A DNA stretch of 64,000 nt from Bdellovibrionales bacterium (GCA_021731045.1 JAKFYE010000015.1:62001-126000), one strand, 5' to 3'; positions 1-9,650 are shown, counted from the first letter of the stretch. Notes: generated by a model from the letters alone, not told the origin. Translations and numbers: made by a program.

Positions 1-274
1 ACGAACGTTTTGTTTTTGTAGTGAAGAAAAAAATGCGCGAAGGGTCTGAAACTTTTTTTAGCCAACTTTCAAATGAAGGATGAAGTGTTAGGTCGAGATG
101 AGGCCAATAATCTAATCCGGCACGCTTTAGATATTTATCTGTGAGTTCAAATCCAAGGGGCTCTATAAGATGCAATCGCGCATTTGCCCCTACGCATGTG
201 CGACCAATATTCCCCGTGTTGTTTGGAATTTCAGGTTCAACCAGAACAATGTTAAAAAAATGTGCGCGGCTCAT
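1..274 (-). CDS. trmL: tRNA (cytidine(34)-2'-O)-methyltransferase TrmL, N-terminal part
   Basis: Only the first 91 codons are inside the window; the gene runs off the left edge. The start reads MSRAHFFNIVLVEPEIPNNT and continues with a GNIGRTCVG motif and LHLIEPLGF. This is the typical N-terminus of the SpoU/TrmD-fold (SPOUT) methyltransferase TrmL (YibK), which 2'-O-methylates the wobble nucleotide of tRNA-Leu isoacceptors. The ATG overlaps the TGA stop of the upstream GGCT-like gene (ATGA), so the two are probably translationally coupled. Family assignment from the N-terminus is strong; the knotted C-terminal cofactor site cannot be checked here. Confidence 0.85.
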   Translation of the reverse strand, partial: MSRAHFFNIVLVEPEIPNNTGNIGRTCVGANARLHLIEPLGFELTDKYLKRAGLDYWPHLDLTLHPSFESWLKKVSDPSRIFFFTTKTKRS

Positions 275-873
275 TCTTCGAGATATCTAAAAACTTCTTT
301 ACCAAGAGAGGTCAGTGCTAAGCGGCGACCTTTATCAACTAGAAGTCCTTTGTTCATGAGTTCACGATACAAATCTAAATTTATAGGGACAATATCCCGG
401 CCCAACGAAGCACCAAGTTTAAGTATATAACGCTTTTGAGTTTCAGTAAGTCCGCACGTTAGTGGTTGAATCGAGTTAAAGTCGCGCTCCCAATCGCCGT
501 CCATTATTAATTTTGCTTCTTTAGGCAAACGAACGGGATTCATTGCGTAAACGGATGTTGCAACGAATTCATCTCCCTCAAGAGCAACAGATAACGGCGT
601 ACGAATAAAAAGGCTCTTCTCTGGATTTTTCGAATTAAAGCCATGAAATTCATCAAGCAAAGGCATTACAACGTCTGAAGCCACAAACCGAACAAGATAA
701 CCCGATACTATTGATTGCTCATTTGCAAGAAAAACAGGGTAGCCCACTTCAAGTCTATAAACTGCGCCTCTGGCTTTTGCGGGAACTTTTGATTCAACAA
801 ACGGTTGAATTTTTTTGTAATGAACATGGCCATCAACAAATGAACCATATATAAATAGAGTTTTCTCGCTCAT
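271..873 (-). CDS. Gamma-glutamylcyclotransferase-like (GGCT/AIG2 fold) protein with C-terminal extension
   Basis: The protein has 200 residues. It begins with LFIYGSFVDG, matching the YGS(L/F) nucleotide-like loop of the GGCT/AIG2 family. ARGAVYRLEVGYPVFL follows, as in the family's GxLY...YP segment. The cyclotransferase-like part fills about residues 1-115. The remainder (about 130-200) is predicted helical and looks like a small winged-helix or extra helical domain; its role is unknown. Members of this fold cleave gamma-glutamyl-amine or peptide bonds, but the substrate cannot be told here. A GAGGGG ribosome site sits just before ATG. It is the first gene of a coupled pair with trmL. Confidence 0.6.
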   Translation of the reverse strand: MSEKTLFIYGSFVDGHVHYKKIQPFVESKVPAKARGAVYRLEVGYPVFLANEQSIVSGYLVRFVASDVVMPLLDEFHGFNSKNPEKSLFIRTPLSVALEGDEFVATSVYAMNPVRLPKEAKLIMDGDWERDFNSIQPLTCGLTETQKRYILKLGASLGRDIVPINLDLYRELMNKGLLVDKGRRLALTSLGKEVFRYLEE

Positions 874-976
874 AGCCCCTCGATATCACTTTTGTCGAAT
901 TGTTGTTGAAACAACTCCCCGCCGACTGTCTTTTTTAACGTTCTTTCTTAGAAAGGACGTTTTGTATACCAAACTC

Positions 977-1017
977 ATTTGGTGATCGCAATGGGGACCC
1001 TCACCAAATTATTTTTT
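977..1017 (+). terminator. Intrinsic-terminator-like hairpin without an obvious upstream gene
   Basis: A 9-bp stem (ATTTGGTGA with TCACCAAAT, positions 977-985 and 1001-1009) is followed by a T-rich run ending in six T's. A second hairpin lies at 937-961 (AACGTTCTTTC with GAAAGGACGTT). Both are in the 353-bp gap between divergent genes, and no plus-strand gene ends upstream. The hairpin could end a small RNA or a short leader, but no convincing promoter was found. Confidence 0.4.
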
Positions 1018-1047
1018 AAAAACACGCGATGCGTTCTTAATTATTTC

Positions 1048-1141
1048 TAGTGCCATGTCCAATAAGTCTTTTCAGGTAACAGCAACTTGAATCTAATCAA
1101 AAATAACAAGCACATATGTGAATAGCCTTATTGGACAAGGC
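1048..1141. repeat. Inverted pair of the GCCTTGTCCAATAAG repeat
   Basis: The word CTAGTGCCATGTCCAATAAG (1048-1067) faces the opposite-strand copy CTTATTGGACAAGGC (1127-1141) about 60 bp away. A near-identical 26-base copy (25 of 26 matches) occurs at 6349-6374. The arrangement resembles an intergenic REP-like doublet placed just upstream of the GcvH-like gene. No function can be read from sequence alone. Confidence 0.55.
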
Positions 1142-1226
1142 GGTGGGTTTAGTTTGATTTACGAAAATGAAATCCCTTGACGTTCGATATAAAATTCGCG
1201 ATTCAAGTTTTAACAAGGACGGAAAA

Positions 1227-1589
1227 ATGGCTACAGATTCCATCACTTACATGGGACATCATTGGATTGAAATTAACGGAGACGAGATTACCGTAGGTAT
1301 CAACGATGATGCCGTAGATGAAATCGATAGTATTTTAAAATTATTGTTGCCCGAGCAAGGCGAAGTCTTTGAGACCGATGATGTCTGCGGAGAAATTGAA
1401 ACTAGCGATGGCCCACTAAACCTCTACGTTCCTGTTGCGGGTTCAATTTCTGAAGTTAATCCTGCCATCATTGAAGACCCCAAATTAATTCTAGAGGATT
1501 GCTACGATGAGGGTTGGCTTTACAAAGTTGAAGCCTCAGACCAAGAAGAAGTCGATGAACTCAAAAACGGTACAAACGTAGAAAATTAA
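1227..1589 (+). CDS. GcvH-like (lipoyl-domain) protein lacking the lipoylated lysine
   Basis: The protein has 120 residues from the ATG preceded by AAGGACGG. A longer reading from 1167 lacks such a site. Segments MGHHWIEINGDEITVGI, LLPEQGEVF, VPVAGSISEVN and DEGWLYKVEA follow the glycine-cleavage H-protein fold from end to end. In true GcvH the lipoyl lysine sits in ESVKAASDIYAP. The aligned stretch here, EIETSDGPLNLYVP, has an acidic residue there, so the lipoyl swinging arm cannot be attached. No gcvT or gcvP lies nearby. It may be a scaffold or regulatory H-like protein; the function is unknown. Confidence 0.65.
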   Translation: MATDSITYMGHHWIEINGDEITVGINDDAVDEIDSILKLLLPEQGEVFETDDVCGEIETSDGPLNLYVPVAGSISEVNPAIIEDPKLILEDCYDEGWLYKVEASDQEEVDELKNGTNVEN

Positions 1590-1616
1590 TGGTCGTGACT
1601 GCTCCCGCAGTTTTTT

Positions 1617-3080
1617 CTAACCGGTTTTACTTTCAACTTCAGGGTAACGAACGACTTTTTGCTCATTATCGAAGTACGTCACTAAATTTACCGGGCGCCC
1701 CCAAATGGCGTGAAGATTCGAAAGCGTTTGAATCATATAATCTGGCTGCAGCTCAACACCTTCAAAAAGATGTGTAATCAACAACTCTCCGCGGTTTTCA
1801 AAGTTTGCATCTTCGACCGCAATGATGGGTTGACCAAAGTTTGTGAGTTGAAACAGTAATTTTTGTTTAATCGCCGCAAAATCGCGGGTGTCGATTTCAA
1901 ATTGATTTGTACGTTTATTATGTTTGTACACAAATAACTTATTCCGCACACAAAAATCTTCGGTCATAAACTCATCGAGAAAGGTGACGTCATTGTAATC
2001 CCGCCGAACTTCAAAAATCTTTTGCCGGCCGAGGCCTAATTTTTTATCCCAATTCTTTTTTTCTTTATAGTCGCTGATCTCAGACCATTCTTTTCCAAAT
2101 TGCCCTTTATCCCAGCGTTCTTCAATATCTCGAAATAGCTCAATTCCTAATTTGTAGGGATTAAATCCGCCGGGCTGCATCGCTACGGTTCCACTATGAT
2201 GATCGGCATAATCAATGATGTCACAATCATGCATGATTTTTTGAGTCATCATGGTGGAGTGCCAGTAAGAAGCCCAACCCTCATTCATAACTTTGGTCAT
2301 TCCTTGAGGTGTGAAATAATAAGCCTCTTCACGAATAATTCCGAGCACGTCTTGTTGCCACTCTTCTAGCGGCGCGTGCTGAATTAAAAATTGAAGTACA
2401 TCACGCTCAGGACGTTCTGGATATTTTCTTTTTAACTGTATTTGCTCTTCATGTTTTTTACGTTGTTGCTCGACATACTCCGGTGGATTAATATATTTAT
2501 CCATGTACGACTTATCACTCTTCAGCAATGACACTTGTGGAGATCGTTCTTCCTCACGAAGAGATTCTCTTTTTATATAAGGACTATAACGATCAATTAA
2601 ATTTTCGAGGCTCAAGCAGTGATCAATAAAATCTTCTACGCGATCTTGACCGTAACGGTCAAAATAGCGACGGATCCGCGTTGCATGGTTTGCCATTACG
2701 TCCATCATTTTGCGATTTGTCGGAGAAAACCATTTGTTATTTTTAAAAAAATCACAGTGCCCAAATACATGTGCCATAACGAGCTTTTGATCAACCAACA
2801 TGTTGCCTTCCATTAAATAGGCATAACAAGGATCTGTATTGATCACCATTTCATATATTTTCGAAAGGCCGTACTCGTAAGATTTTGAAAGACTTTCGTA
2901 CTCCATACCGAAACGCCAGTGTGGATAGCGCACCGGAAAGCCGCCATACGAGGCAAACTGATTCATTTGATCATAAGTGATCAATTCAAAAATAGTGTCA
3001 TAAAAGTCTAAGCCGTAATCTGCGGCCATTTTTTCAATTTCACGTCGAGCTTTTTCTAATTCAGGAGTTAGGTTCGCCAT
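1617..3080 (-). CDS. spoVR: SpoVR family protein
   Basis: The protein has 487 residues, close to the usual length of SpoVR/YcgB. Recognisable stretches are YGLDFYDTIFELI near the N-terminus, NEGWASYWH with the conserved HSGTVAMQPGGFNPYKLG, and a C-terminal region ending in HIWGRPVNLVT. SpoVR is needed for spore cortex in Bacillus, but in Gram-negatives it travels with YeaH and PrkA. The biochemical role is unknown. It is the last gene of prkA-yeaH-spoVR and starts three bases after the YeaH stop, so it is certainly co-transcribed. It is cytoplasmic, with no signal peptide. Confidence 0.95.
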   Translation of the reverse strand: MANLTPELEKARREIEKMAADYGLDFYDTIFELITYDQMNQFASYGGFPVRYPHWRFGMEYESLSKSYEYGLSKIYEMVINTDPCYAYLMEGNMLVDQKLVMAHVFGHCDFFKNNKWFSPTNRKMMDVMANHATRIRRYFDRYGQDRVEDFIDHCLSLENLIDRYSPYIKRESLREEERSPQVSLLKSDKSYMDKYINPPEYVEQQRKKHEEQIQLKRKYPERPERDVLQFLIQHAPLEEWQQDVLGIIREEAYYFTPQGMTKVMNEGWASYWHSTMMTQKIMHDCDIIDYADHHSGTVAMQPGGFNPYKLGIELFRDIEERWDKGQFGKEWSEISDYKEKKNWDKKLGLGRQKIFEVRRDYNDVTFLDEFMTEDFCVRNKLFVYKHNKRTNQFEIDTRDFAAIKQKLLFQLTNFGQPIIAVEDANFENRGELLITHLFEGVELQPDYMIQTLSNLHAIWGRPVNLVTYFDNEQKVVRYPEVESKTG

Positions 3081-3083
3081 AAA

Positions 3084-4181
3084 TTATCGCCCCTTGCCTA
3101 AAAAAGTTTTAATCGCATCTGGAATTTTATCTCGGTTTTCTATTTTGCTCATGACCAAAAGTTCTTGCCCTTCAAAATCTTTCTGCAAGTCTTTTAAAAA
3201 CTGTCCGCTTCCGTACTTGCTTTCAACTTGTCCATAACAAAAAAGATTGCATTTTTCGAGAAGGTCTTCTTTTAAAAGCTTTGTGCAAAACTTCGTGTCC
3301 TCGGAAGACCAGTTATCACCATCGCTAAAATGAAAGGGATATATATTCCAGTCATTTATGGGATATTCTTCGTCGATAATTTTTTTACAAAGAGTATACA
3401 CCGAACTGATCAGTGTTCCGCCCGACTCGCTCGTACTAAAAAATGTTTTTTCATCGACCTCTTTGGCTGCAGCATCGTGAATCAAGAATCGAGTTTGCAA
3501 TCCTTTGTAGTGTTTTTTTAGCCATGTGTTGATCCAAAAACTAGTTAGCCTTACGATTTGCTTCTGCTCTTCACCCATACTTCCAGACACGTCCATCATG
3601 TAAATGACAACGGCGTTAGCTTGTGGTTTTGGAACTGGTTTAAAACTTCGATAGCGAAGATCTCGTTTTATTGGAACAATGATGGGATCTTTGGGATCGT
3701 ATGCTCCTAGAGCAATCGAGCGCTTTAAAGCCTCTTTATATGAAGCCTTGAAGTTTCGCAAACCTTCTGGACCTACCGGCGCACGCCCCGAATATTTATT
3801 TTTAAGTGTGTCGACTTGTTTGTTACCCCGAGGCTGAATGCGCGGGAGTTGCAACTGTTCACCTAAAATATTTGCAAGTTCCTCCAGTGGCACATCGACT
3901 TCAAGCATGTGCTCTCCCGGAGTATTGCCAGCTTGTCCTTCTCCTGGTTGCGGCTCTCCCCCGAGAGCGTCTCCGGCCTTACCTTCGCCCTGACCTACGC
4001 CACCACTTTGCTTAGGACCGTAGCGAAATCTTGGAATATCAATGTGGGGTATAGGAATTTTAACAAGATCATTTTCTTGCTTCCCAATCATATCATCCTG
4101 AGTGATGTAACGGCGAAAATTCTCTTTGATCTTGCCGCGGATGATATCGCGAAATCTATTATGATCTTCTCTAATTGCCAT
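3084..4181 (-). CDS. yeaH: YeaH/YhbH family protein (DUF444), VWA-like
   Basis: The protein has 365 residues. The N-terminal third holds a low-complexity Gly/Gln/Glu linker (about 60-90). It is followed by a von Willebrand A-like domain with the MIDAS-type sequence [13 protein letters not shown] near residues 193-203 and a later FHFSDGDNW. This is the DUF444 family always found with PrkA and SpoVR; in enterobacteria it is part of the PrkA stress and nitrogen-starvation system. Its ATG overlaps the last base of the prkA stop (TAATG), which indicates translational coupling. Confidence 0.95.
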   Translation of the reverse strand: MAIREDHNRFRDIIRGKIKENFRRYITQDDMIGKQENDLVKIPIPHIDIPRFRYGPKQSGGVGQGEGKAGDALGGEPQPGEGQAGNTPGEHMLEVDVPLEELANILGEQLQLPRIQPRGNKQVDTLKNKYSGRAPVGPEGLRNFKASYKEALKRSIALGAYDPKDPIIVPIKRDLRYRSFKPVPKPQANAVVIYMMDVSGSMGEEQKQIVRLTSFWINTWLKKHYKGLQTRFLIHDAAAKEVDEKTFFSTSESGGTLISSVYTLCKKIIDEEYPINDWNIYPFHFSDGDNWSSEDTKFCTKLLKEDLLEKCNLFCYGQVESKYGSGQFLKDLQKDFEGQELLVMSKIENRDKIPDAIKTFLGKGR

Positions 4182-6259
4182 TATGTTTTGTTCTTCACAT
4201 CTCCACGAGCAAAAATACTCGCGACGTAAGTTAACACATCTGTCGCCGAAATTTCATCGTAACCAAAATCTTTAATAAGACGCGTTTTTACAATGTCAAT
4301 TTTCTCTTGTGTTCCTTTGTCCGCTACCGAAGAAACAAGTGACGTCAGCTTAATACTGTCTTTCTGATCTTCAAAAAGTTTAAGCTCAAAAGCTTTATGC
4401 AGACGCTCATTTGTTTTGTAGTCGAAGCGTTTATTCTCTAGCGAAAGTGCTCCGATATAGTACATAATCTCACGTCTAAAGTCGTCCTTCCGAGATTCCG
4501 GGATTTCAATTTTTTCTTCGATAGACCTCATCAAGCGCTCATCTGGTTCATCATCCTGCCCCGTAAACTGATTACGTACTTTTTCTCTTTGCGTGTAAGC
4601 CTTCATGTTATCAATATAGTTAGCGCACAATCTTGCCAGCGCACTATCGTCCGCACTTATCGCACGCTGTACTTCAGATTTAATAATTTCTTCATATTCT
4701 TGTTTCACGACACTTAGAAGTTCCCGATATTCTGTTTTTAATTCTTCATTTGAAAGCAGCGAGTGGTTTTTTAATCCTGATTCTAACTCATTCATGACCA
4801 TGAACGGATTTACCGAGCCCCGATTATTTTGTTGAGCAGCTACAATCGCATTTGAAATCTTATCTTGAATGTATCGGGGAGATATTCCCTCAAGACCCTC
4901 ACGCTTTACTTCTTTGCGAAGTTCTTTCACGTTGTCTTCGGTAAAGTTTGGTAACGTCTTGCCGTTGTAAAGCTTAAGCTTTTGCAGTCTCGTAAGGTTT
5001 GCTTTTTTAGGCTTTTCTAGGCGCGTGAGGATTGCCCACATGGCCGCCATTTCGATCGTATGTGGAGCAATGCTTACGCCTCTTAATCTTCGAGAATCAA
5101 AATCTTTTTTATAAATTTGAATTTCAGCTTCTAAGCGCGTGATGTACGGAATGTCAATTTTAACAGTTCGATCACGAAGGGCTTCCATAAACTCATTGTT
5201 TTGGAGTTTGCGATATTCTGGCTCGTTTGTATGGCCAATAATGACTTCATCAATATGAGTTTGCGCAAATTTTTTGGGTTTCACGCGATGTTCTTGAGAC
5301 GCGCCGAGAAGATCGTATAAGAACGCGACGTCAAGCTTTAGCACCTCAACAAATTCAATCATCCCGCGATTGGCGATGTTAAACTCTCCATCAAAATTAA
5401 AAGCTCTTGGATCTGAGTCTGAGCCATACTCCGCAATCTTTCGGTAGTTGATATCACCGGTAAGTTCAGTGCTATCTTGGTTTTTTTCGTCTTTCGGCTG
5501 AAATGTTCCAATGCCGATGCGATCAGATTCCGATAGAATCATACGTCGAACGCGAATGTAATCCAACACCTTGGTGAGATCACCGTCATGACGATCCATT
5601 AACTTTGTAAAAATAAATCGACTTGCCGGGCAAAGATCGCCCGCGACATTAACGCGAAACTCTCCCCTTTCGCCACGATTGAGTTCATCTAAAAATTTCG
5701 GTCGCATATCTTCAGGAATAAGAAGAATTGGATCTTCATGCATCGGAGAAATCATCTCGTAAACGCCTTGACCCAAAAGACCGTGCGGCTTCTCAGGATT
5801 ATCTAACCATTCAAAAGTATAAAGCGCCCCTTCATCTGTCTTCGAGTATCGCTCAAGCCCTCTTTTTAAAGATCTCACAATTGTAGATTTGGCACTTCCG
5901 ACGGGACCGTGAAGTAAGATCACTCGCTTTTCAGTTCCATACCCGTGTGCAGCTGCGCGAATGACATTTACAAATTTCATTAGGTGAACATCCAGCCCGA
6001 ACACCGCATCTTTTCCACCTGAAGTTTCATCGTCAAAAAATTTATAATGTGTGATTTTCTTTTTAAAATCTGTGTATTCGCTCGAACCTGCGCTTACAAT
6101 CATGTCGTACATTCGTTGAAACGCATTTCGCGTCACCTTTGGGTTCTTCTTGACGAGATCAAGATACTCCCAAAAAGTTCCCTTCCATGAAAAGTCGCGA
6201 TAATTTTGCTGTGACTGGAGATCCTTTAAAAGTCCTTTAAAGTTTTTTTCCTCTGACAT
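4181..6259 (-). CDS. prkA: PrkA serine protein kinase / AAA+ protein
   Basis: The protein has 692 residues, starting at [11 protein letters not shown] with AGGAG eight bases upstream. An in-frame extension to 6364 runs through a repeat sequence and is not protein-like. The AAA+ Walker A reads [10 protein letters not shown], and [12 protein letters not shown] lies in the Walker B/sensor area. The C-terminal part is the PrkA-specific domain. PrkA proteins are ATPases reported as serine kinases (or protease-like) that act in starvation and stationary phase. It is the first gene of the three-gene operon. The promoter probably lies between 6260 and 6460, where a repeat copy (6349-6374) also sits. 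Confidence 0.95.
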   Translation of the reverse strand: MSEEKNFKGLLKDLQSQQNYRDFSWKGTFWEYLDLVKKNPKVTRNAFQRMYDMIVSAGSSEYTDFKKKITHYKFFDDETSGGKDAVFGLDVHLMKFVNVIRAAAHGYGTEKRVILLHGPVGSAKSTIVRSLKRGLERYSKTDEGALYTFEWLDNPEKPHGLLGQGVYEMISPMHEDPILLIPEDMRPKFLDELNRGERGEFRVNVAGDLCPASRFIFTKLMDRHDGDLTKVLDYIRVRRMILSESDRIGIGTFQPKDEKNQDSTELTGDINYRKIAEYGSDSDPRAFNFDGEFNIANRGMIEFVEVLKLDVAFLYDLLGASQEHRVKPKKFAQTHIDEVIIGHTNEPEYRKLQNNEFMEALRDRTVKIDIPYITRLEAEIQIYKKDFDSRRLRGVSIAPHTIEMAAMWAILTRLEKPKKANLTRLQKLKLYNGKTLPNFTEDNVKELRKEVKREGLEGISPRYIQDKISNAIVAAQQNNRGSVNPFMVMNELESGLKNHSLLSNEELKTEYRELLSVVKQEYEEIIKSEVQRAISADDSALARLCANYIDNMKAYTQREKVRNQFTGQDDEPDERLMRSIEEKIEIPESRKDDFRREIMYYIGALSLENKRFDYKTNERLHKAFELKLFEDQKDSIKLTSLVSSVADKGTQEKIDIVKTRLIKDFGYDEISATDVLTYVASIFARGDVKNKT

Positions 6260-6348
6260 GACCTCTCCTTGGTTTGCTTGCAAAGGGCGCTTTTGAGAAA
6301 CCTTCGATGGTCTCTCTCCTCTAGTATGCACTAACATAAGAAATAGCA

Positions 6349-6374
6349 CTAGTGCCTTGTCCAATAAGTCTTTT
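6349..6374 (+). repeat. Single copy of the CTAGTGCCTTGTCCAATAAG repeat
   Basis: It matches the copy at 1048-1073 in 25 of 26 bases and lies in the leader region of prkA. Read on the minus strand it places TTGGACA about 100 bases before the prkA start, so it may overlap promoter elements. Unlike the pair near 1.1 kb it has no inverted partner close by. Confidence 0.55.
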
Positions 6375-6468
6375 TATATAAGTGCGCAGAGGCATTAGTA
6401 TCTGAATTATTAATTTTGAATAAGCAGAAATGCTATTCGCGCATCGAATGAATTTATAAAACGATTTA

Positions 6469-7140
6469 TTATTTTATGCGCTCTATTTTAAAACCATCTG
6501 GGGGCTCAAGAGTGAACATCTCAGCATTTTCCTCGACCTTTGTCGAGAAACCTTGAAGCACCATCTGTAAAGATGCCATTCGAGTCTCTATTTCTATTTT
6601 TCGACGTGAAACTTCACGGTCTTTCCAAGTCACCTTGATTTTTTGAGTTTTATTTTCACAAACCGACATAAAATCGTTTTTATCTTTAGAGCAATTCCAC
6701 GCCGGGCCTGATGGTGCCTCGTCGAATAAAAGATTCATCATCAAATATGGATCTAACGATACTCCTAAGACATACGTAAAACTTTTTTCACTCGCCTGGC
6801 CGATAATGAATTTTTTCTGCTGTATGAGTGCGCCTCTAAATTCGTTTTGATCAAGCACAAGGCTTGCCAAATGAATTCCTATCGGCGTCGTAACTTCAAT
6901 ACGAAAACGACTCGGACGAATCGCCACAATATCTAAATTAACAATGGCCGATTTAGAATCTTTATGATTGCGAACCAAGACTTTGCTCGTCCAGCGCCCT
7001 TTTTGTAATTCATCAAATTTTGTCGGTGTGGTTTGGCAGGAGAGGAGACTACTCGTGAGCAGAAGCAGGAGTGCGACGTGCCCGTTCAGCACTTTCAATC
7101 GCAGAAATTTTAGCTTCGATTTTACGTATTGAGTCTGCAT
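6469..7140 (-). CDS. LolB-like outer-membrane lipoprotein
   Basis: The 223-residue reading has a hydrophobic leader LLLLLTSSLLSC, giving lipobox Cys about residue 35. The mature part (GRWTSKVLVRNH, PSRFRIEVTTPIGIHLASL, QNEFRGAL) follows the LolB/DUF4292 pattern of an unclosed barrel that binds lipoprotein acyl chains or similar ligands at the outer membrane. The exact start is uncertain. The ATG at 7140 overlaps the upstream TPR gene by 92 bases, while a GTG at 7092 would still keep the full signal peptide. It is the second gene of a pair with the TPR lipoprotein. No LolA is visible, so the Lol role is inferred. Confidence 0.5.
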   Translation of the reverse strand: MQTQYVKSKLKFLRLKVLNGHVALLLLLTSSLLSCQTTPTKFDELQKGRWTSKVLVRNHKDSKSAIVNLDIVAIRPSRFRIEVTTPIGIHLASLVLDQNEFRGALIQQKKFIIGQASEKSFTYVLGVSLDPYLMMNLLFDEAPSGPAWNCSKDKNDFMSVCENKTQKIKVTWKDREVSRRKIEIETRMASLQMVLQGFSTKVEENAEMFTLEPPDGFKIERIK

Positions 7141-8899
7141 TGTTTTCCAATTTTACGGCCCGTTTGTACATTTCTTTAGCTTTGCCGGGAAGCTTGGATT
7201 TATAGTACGCATCACCAAGGTGCTCGGCAATAATACTTTCATCTGATTTAGCTTTATACGCCACTTCAAGAATTTTTACCGCATCTGTATAATCGCCCTT
7301 TTTATAATAAACCCATCCGACCGTATCTTGAATATAGGCATCTTCAGGTTTTAAACTTAGGGCTTTTTTCGCATATTGGTAAGCTTCATCAAGATTTTCA
7401 CTCATATCTGCGTATGTATATGCTAAATAATTGAGTGCTTGCACATGATCAGGATTGAGTTCGATTGTTTTTTTCATGCTCAGCAAAGTTTCTTGGCGAT
7501 TTCCGGCCTTATCCTGCAAAGAACCTAAGAAAAAATACAGTTGATCGTTTGTCGGAAATTTTACGACAGCCGATTGAAGCATGCGCACGGCTTTTTCATA
7601 TTGTTTTGTATCATCTAAATAAGATGCATAGAGCGGATAAAACTGCGCGGCGTCAGGTCGAATGTCTAGAGCTTTTTCGATCGTGACAATCGCATTGTCA
7701 TAATCGTTTTGGAGTTTATATAAATAAGATGCGTGAATGACCGCCTCAACATAATAAGAGCTATTCGGGGCCAATAGTTTAAATTGTTCAACAGCCGCTT
7801 TGTAGTCCTTCACTTCTTCATAAACCGCGCCTAAGAAAAATCGTATTTTGTCAGAGTCTGGAGCTTGCGCTAAAATTTCTTTGAGTCGCGTAACGGCTTT
7901 TCCGTAATCTTTAGTTTCAATAAGTATTAAAGCCATTTTTACTTTGGCATTTAAATTTTCAGGGTCTGCTCCCACTACGATTTCGAGTTGCTGATACGCT
8001 TTTTCATATTTTTCGTCTTCTAAATAAAGTCGGCTTAATTGTTCTGCGATTTTCTCGTTCGGCCCATGTTTGTCTTGAAAGGATTCATAAAGAGCGACGG
8101 TTTTATCATGTTTCTTCTTTTCGTAGAATACACCCAAGGCTAAAGCACCATCAGTAAAAGATGGCTTTATTTGAAGAGCCTTTATAAACGAGGCTTCGGC
8201 TAACTTCAGATCCCCTTTTTCTACATAAACGCGTGCTAAATAAAAATGCGCTAAGTGGGGTGATTCATATTCTGGATCTTTTGCTAAATTTTTAAAGACT
8301 TCGATCGCCTCATTATATTTTTTTTCTTCTGATAAAAGAGCACCTAAATATAAATGCGCTTCTCGATTTTCATGATTATTTTTTATAACATATCTGTATT
8401 GCTCTTCTGCACGATCGTACAATTTGATCGCAGAGTACAAGCCCCCTAATAATAAACGCGCTTCAAAATAATTCGCGTCGAGCTTAACAGCCTCTTCGGC
8501 ATTACTCATACCTTCAGAAAGTAATCCTTTTTTTACGTATTCGACGGCCAACTTCAATTTTACTACTGATGATTTAGGGTCATAGACCGAGGTCAATTTG
8601 AATTCTTCAATTGCTTTTGCCGATTCACCGCCAAAAGAATATGTTTCGCCCATCGTAAAGTGGTAGTCCGCTTTTGTTCGCATGTAGATAGGATCAAGAA
8701 CGATTTTTTCTGGACCCATATCGAATGGTGGTGACATCGACGCTGGGGCACGGTTTCCATCAAAATATCCATCTACAACGGCACTGCGGTTTTTTTCTGC
8801 AACATCCTGACTTGAATCTTTTTTGCCCGTTAGTGATGAGCAAGAAATAACCAGCGGTAAAAACGCCAGTGTAAAAATTTTGAAACGCAGAAAATCCAC
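7049..8899 (-). CDS. TPR-repeat lipoprotein
   Basis: The protein has 616 residues. It starts at GTG with GGAG eight bases upstream; the leader ends in PLVISCSS, a lipobox (Cys20). The rest is at least twelve tandem tetratricopeptide repeats from about residue 75 to 600, visible as repeated A..F..ALxxxPxx units such as EEQYRYVIKNNHENREAHLYL. TPR lipoproteins of this length usually act as scaffolds for outer-membrane or cell-envelope complexes. Its 3' end overlaps the LolB-like gene, so the two are co-expressed. The partner proteins are unknown. Confidence 0.85.
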   Translation of the reverse strand: MDFLRFKIFTLAFLPLVISCSSLTGKKDSSQDVAEKNRSAVVDGYFDGNRAPASMSPPFDMGPEKIVLDPIYMRTKADYHFTMGETYSFGGESAKAIEEFKLTSVYDPKSSVVKLKLAVEYVKKGLLSEGMSNAEEAVKLDANYFEARLLLGGLYSAIKLYDRAEEQYRYVIKNNHENREAHLYLGALLSEEKKYNEAIEVFKNLAKDPEYESPHLAHFYLARVYVEKGDLKLAEASFIKALQIKPSFTDGALALGVFYEKKKHDKTVALYESFQDKHGPNEKIAEQLSRLYLEDEKYEKAYQQLEIVVGADPENLNAKVKMALILIETKDYGKAVTRLKEILAQAPDSDKIRFFLGAVYEEVKDYKAAVEQFKLLAPNSSYYVEAVIHASYLYKLQNDYDNAIVTIEKALDIRPDAAQFYPLYASYLDDTKQYEKAVRMLQSAVVKFPTNDQLYFFLGSLQDKAGNRQETLLSMKKTIELNPDHVQALNYLAYTYADMSENLDEAYQYAKKALSLKPEDAYIQDTVGWVYYKKGDYTDAVKILEVAYKAKSDESIIAEHLGDAYYKSKLPGKAKEMYKRAVKLENNADSIRKIEAKISAIESAERARRTPASAHE

Positions 8900-8920
8900 C
8901 GAGTCTCCAGAGGAGAATTC

Positions 8921-9058
8921 ATGATTCCCCTTTGGTTATTTTTCGGAAGAGTTGGGGGGCTTCTTAAACGGTTCGGTGGTGAATTTATAGGCAAAGTCGA
9001 AGTCTGGTTGTTTGTCGAGTCGAGCTTTTACTCAGGTCAACGTACAGCTCGTATATAG
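8921..9058 (+). CDS. Possible 45-residue small protein
   Basis: The ATG has an excellent ribosome site (AGAGGAG, six bases away). It opens a 45-codon frame starting MIPLWLFFGRVGGLLKRFGG and ending in SGQRTARI. It lies antisense to the 5' side of the TPR gene leader and the 3' end of the pseudopilin gene. The hydrophobic then basic start could be a small membrane protein. No homologue is recognised, and the ribosome site is the only strong evidence. Confidence 0.25.
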   Translation: MIPLWLFFGRVGGLLKRFGGEFIGKVEVWLFVESSFYSGQRTARI

Positions 9059-9513
9059 CCGACATCATCTCCAACAAAATCAACAGTGAGAAATCCTTGC
9101 TCGTTGACTGCAATTTTAGAATTTGCAGTTTCATTCTTTGTATTGGGTCCAGCAGACCAAACGACGACATACATAGCCTGCCCTTGTGCATTGCGTGCAT
9201 ATTGGTAATAGAAGGGTTGTCCCCAAGGGTCTGCACCAATGGTCGAGGTTTCGGGCTTTACGGAGGCGACTTCTCGATCATTTAACTCTTTTGAAGATTC
9301 ATCAGAAAGTTTTTCAACTACAGAAATCTTTTGACTCCATTCTTGAGCCTGATGTTTTGCAATTTCGGTATATTGACCGTCGACTCGGTGGCTCAAAATG
9401 GGAACAACGATAAGGGCAATCACGACTACTGATATAATTATACTGAGCGTATCGAGTGTGCTAACCCCTTGATCTGACTTATTAAACACAAAACGCTCCG
9501 TTTTCTCCCACAA
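9037..9513 (-). CDS. Type II secretion GspG-like pseudopilin
   Basis: The protein has 158 residues. A prepilin-like site, DQG followed by VSTLDTLSIIIS, gives Gly at -1 and an acidic residue (Asp, not the usual Glu) at position 5 before the hydrophobic helix. The C-terminal part has GADPWGQPFYYQY and VVWSAGPN, the calcium-loop style end of GspG major pseudopilins. It would be processed by a prepilin peptidase and assembled at the inner membrane. No other secretion genes are adjacent, so it may serve a distant T2SS or a pilus. The N-terminus is longer and the position-5 residue differs from classical GspG. Confidence 0.6.
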   Translation of the reverse strand: MWEKTERFVFNKSDQGVSTLDTLSIIISVVVIALIVVPILSHRVDGQYTEIAKHQAQEWSQKISVVEKLSDESSKELNDREVASVKPETSTIGADPWGQPFYYQYARNAQGQAMYVVVWSAGPNTKNETANSKIAVNEQGFLTVDFVGDDVGYIRAVR

Positions 9514-9650
9514 GCCTTATCTAGACTTTCGGCGTGTTTACAGAAAACTTAATAGCGATTAACCAGATTGTTAAAATTTTTGATCATAAGAATGCGCAGA
9601 GTATACCAATGCGAGGCGTCTATGCTCTGAATTGAATTAAAGCAGAGCAC

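Noticed and set aside
1589..1777. 62-codon plus-strand frame after the GcvH-like gene
   Set aside because: It is antisense to the spoVR 3' end with no ribosome site or recognisable protein character.
6260..6364. A 35-codon N-terminal extension of prkA
   Set aside because: It runs through a non-coding repeat copy, and a strong AGGAG site precedes the internal ATG matching PrkA proteins.
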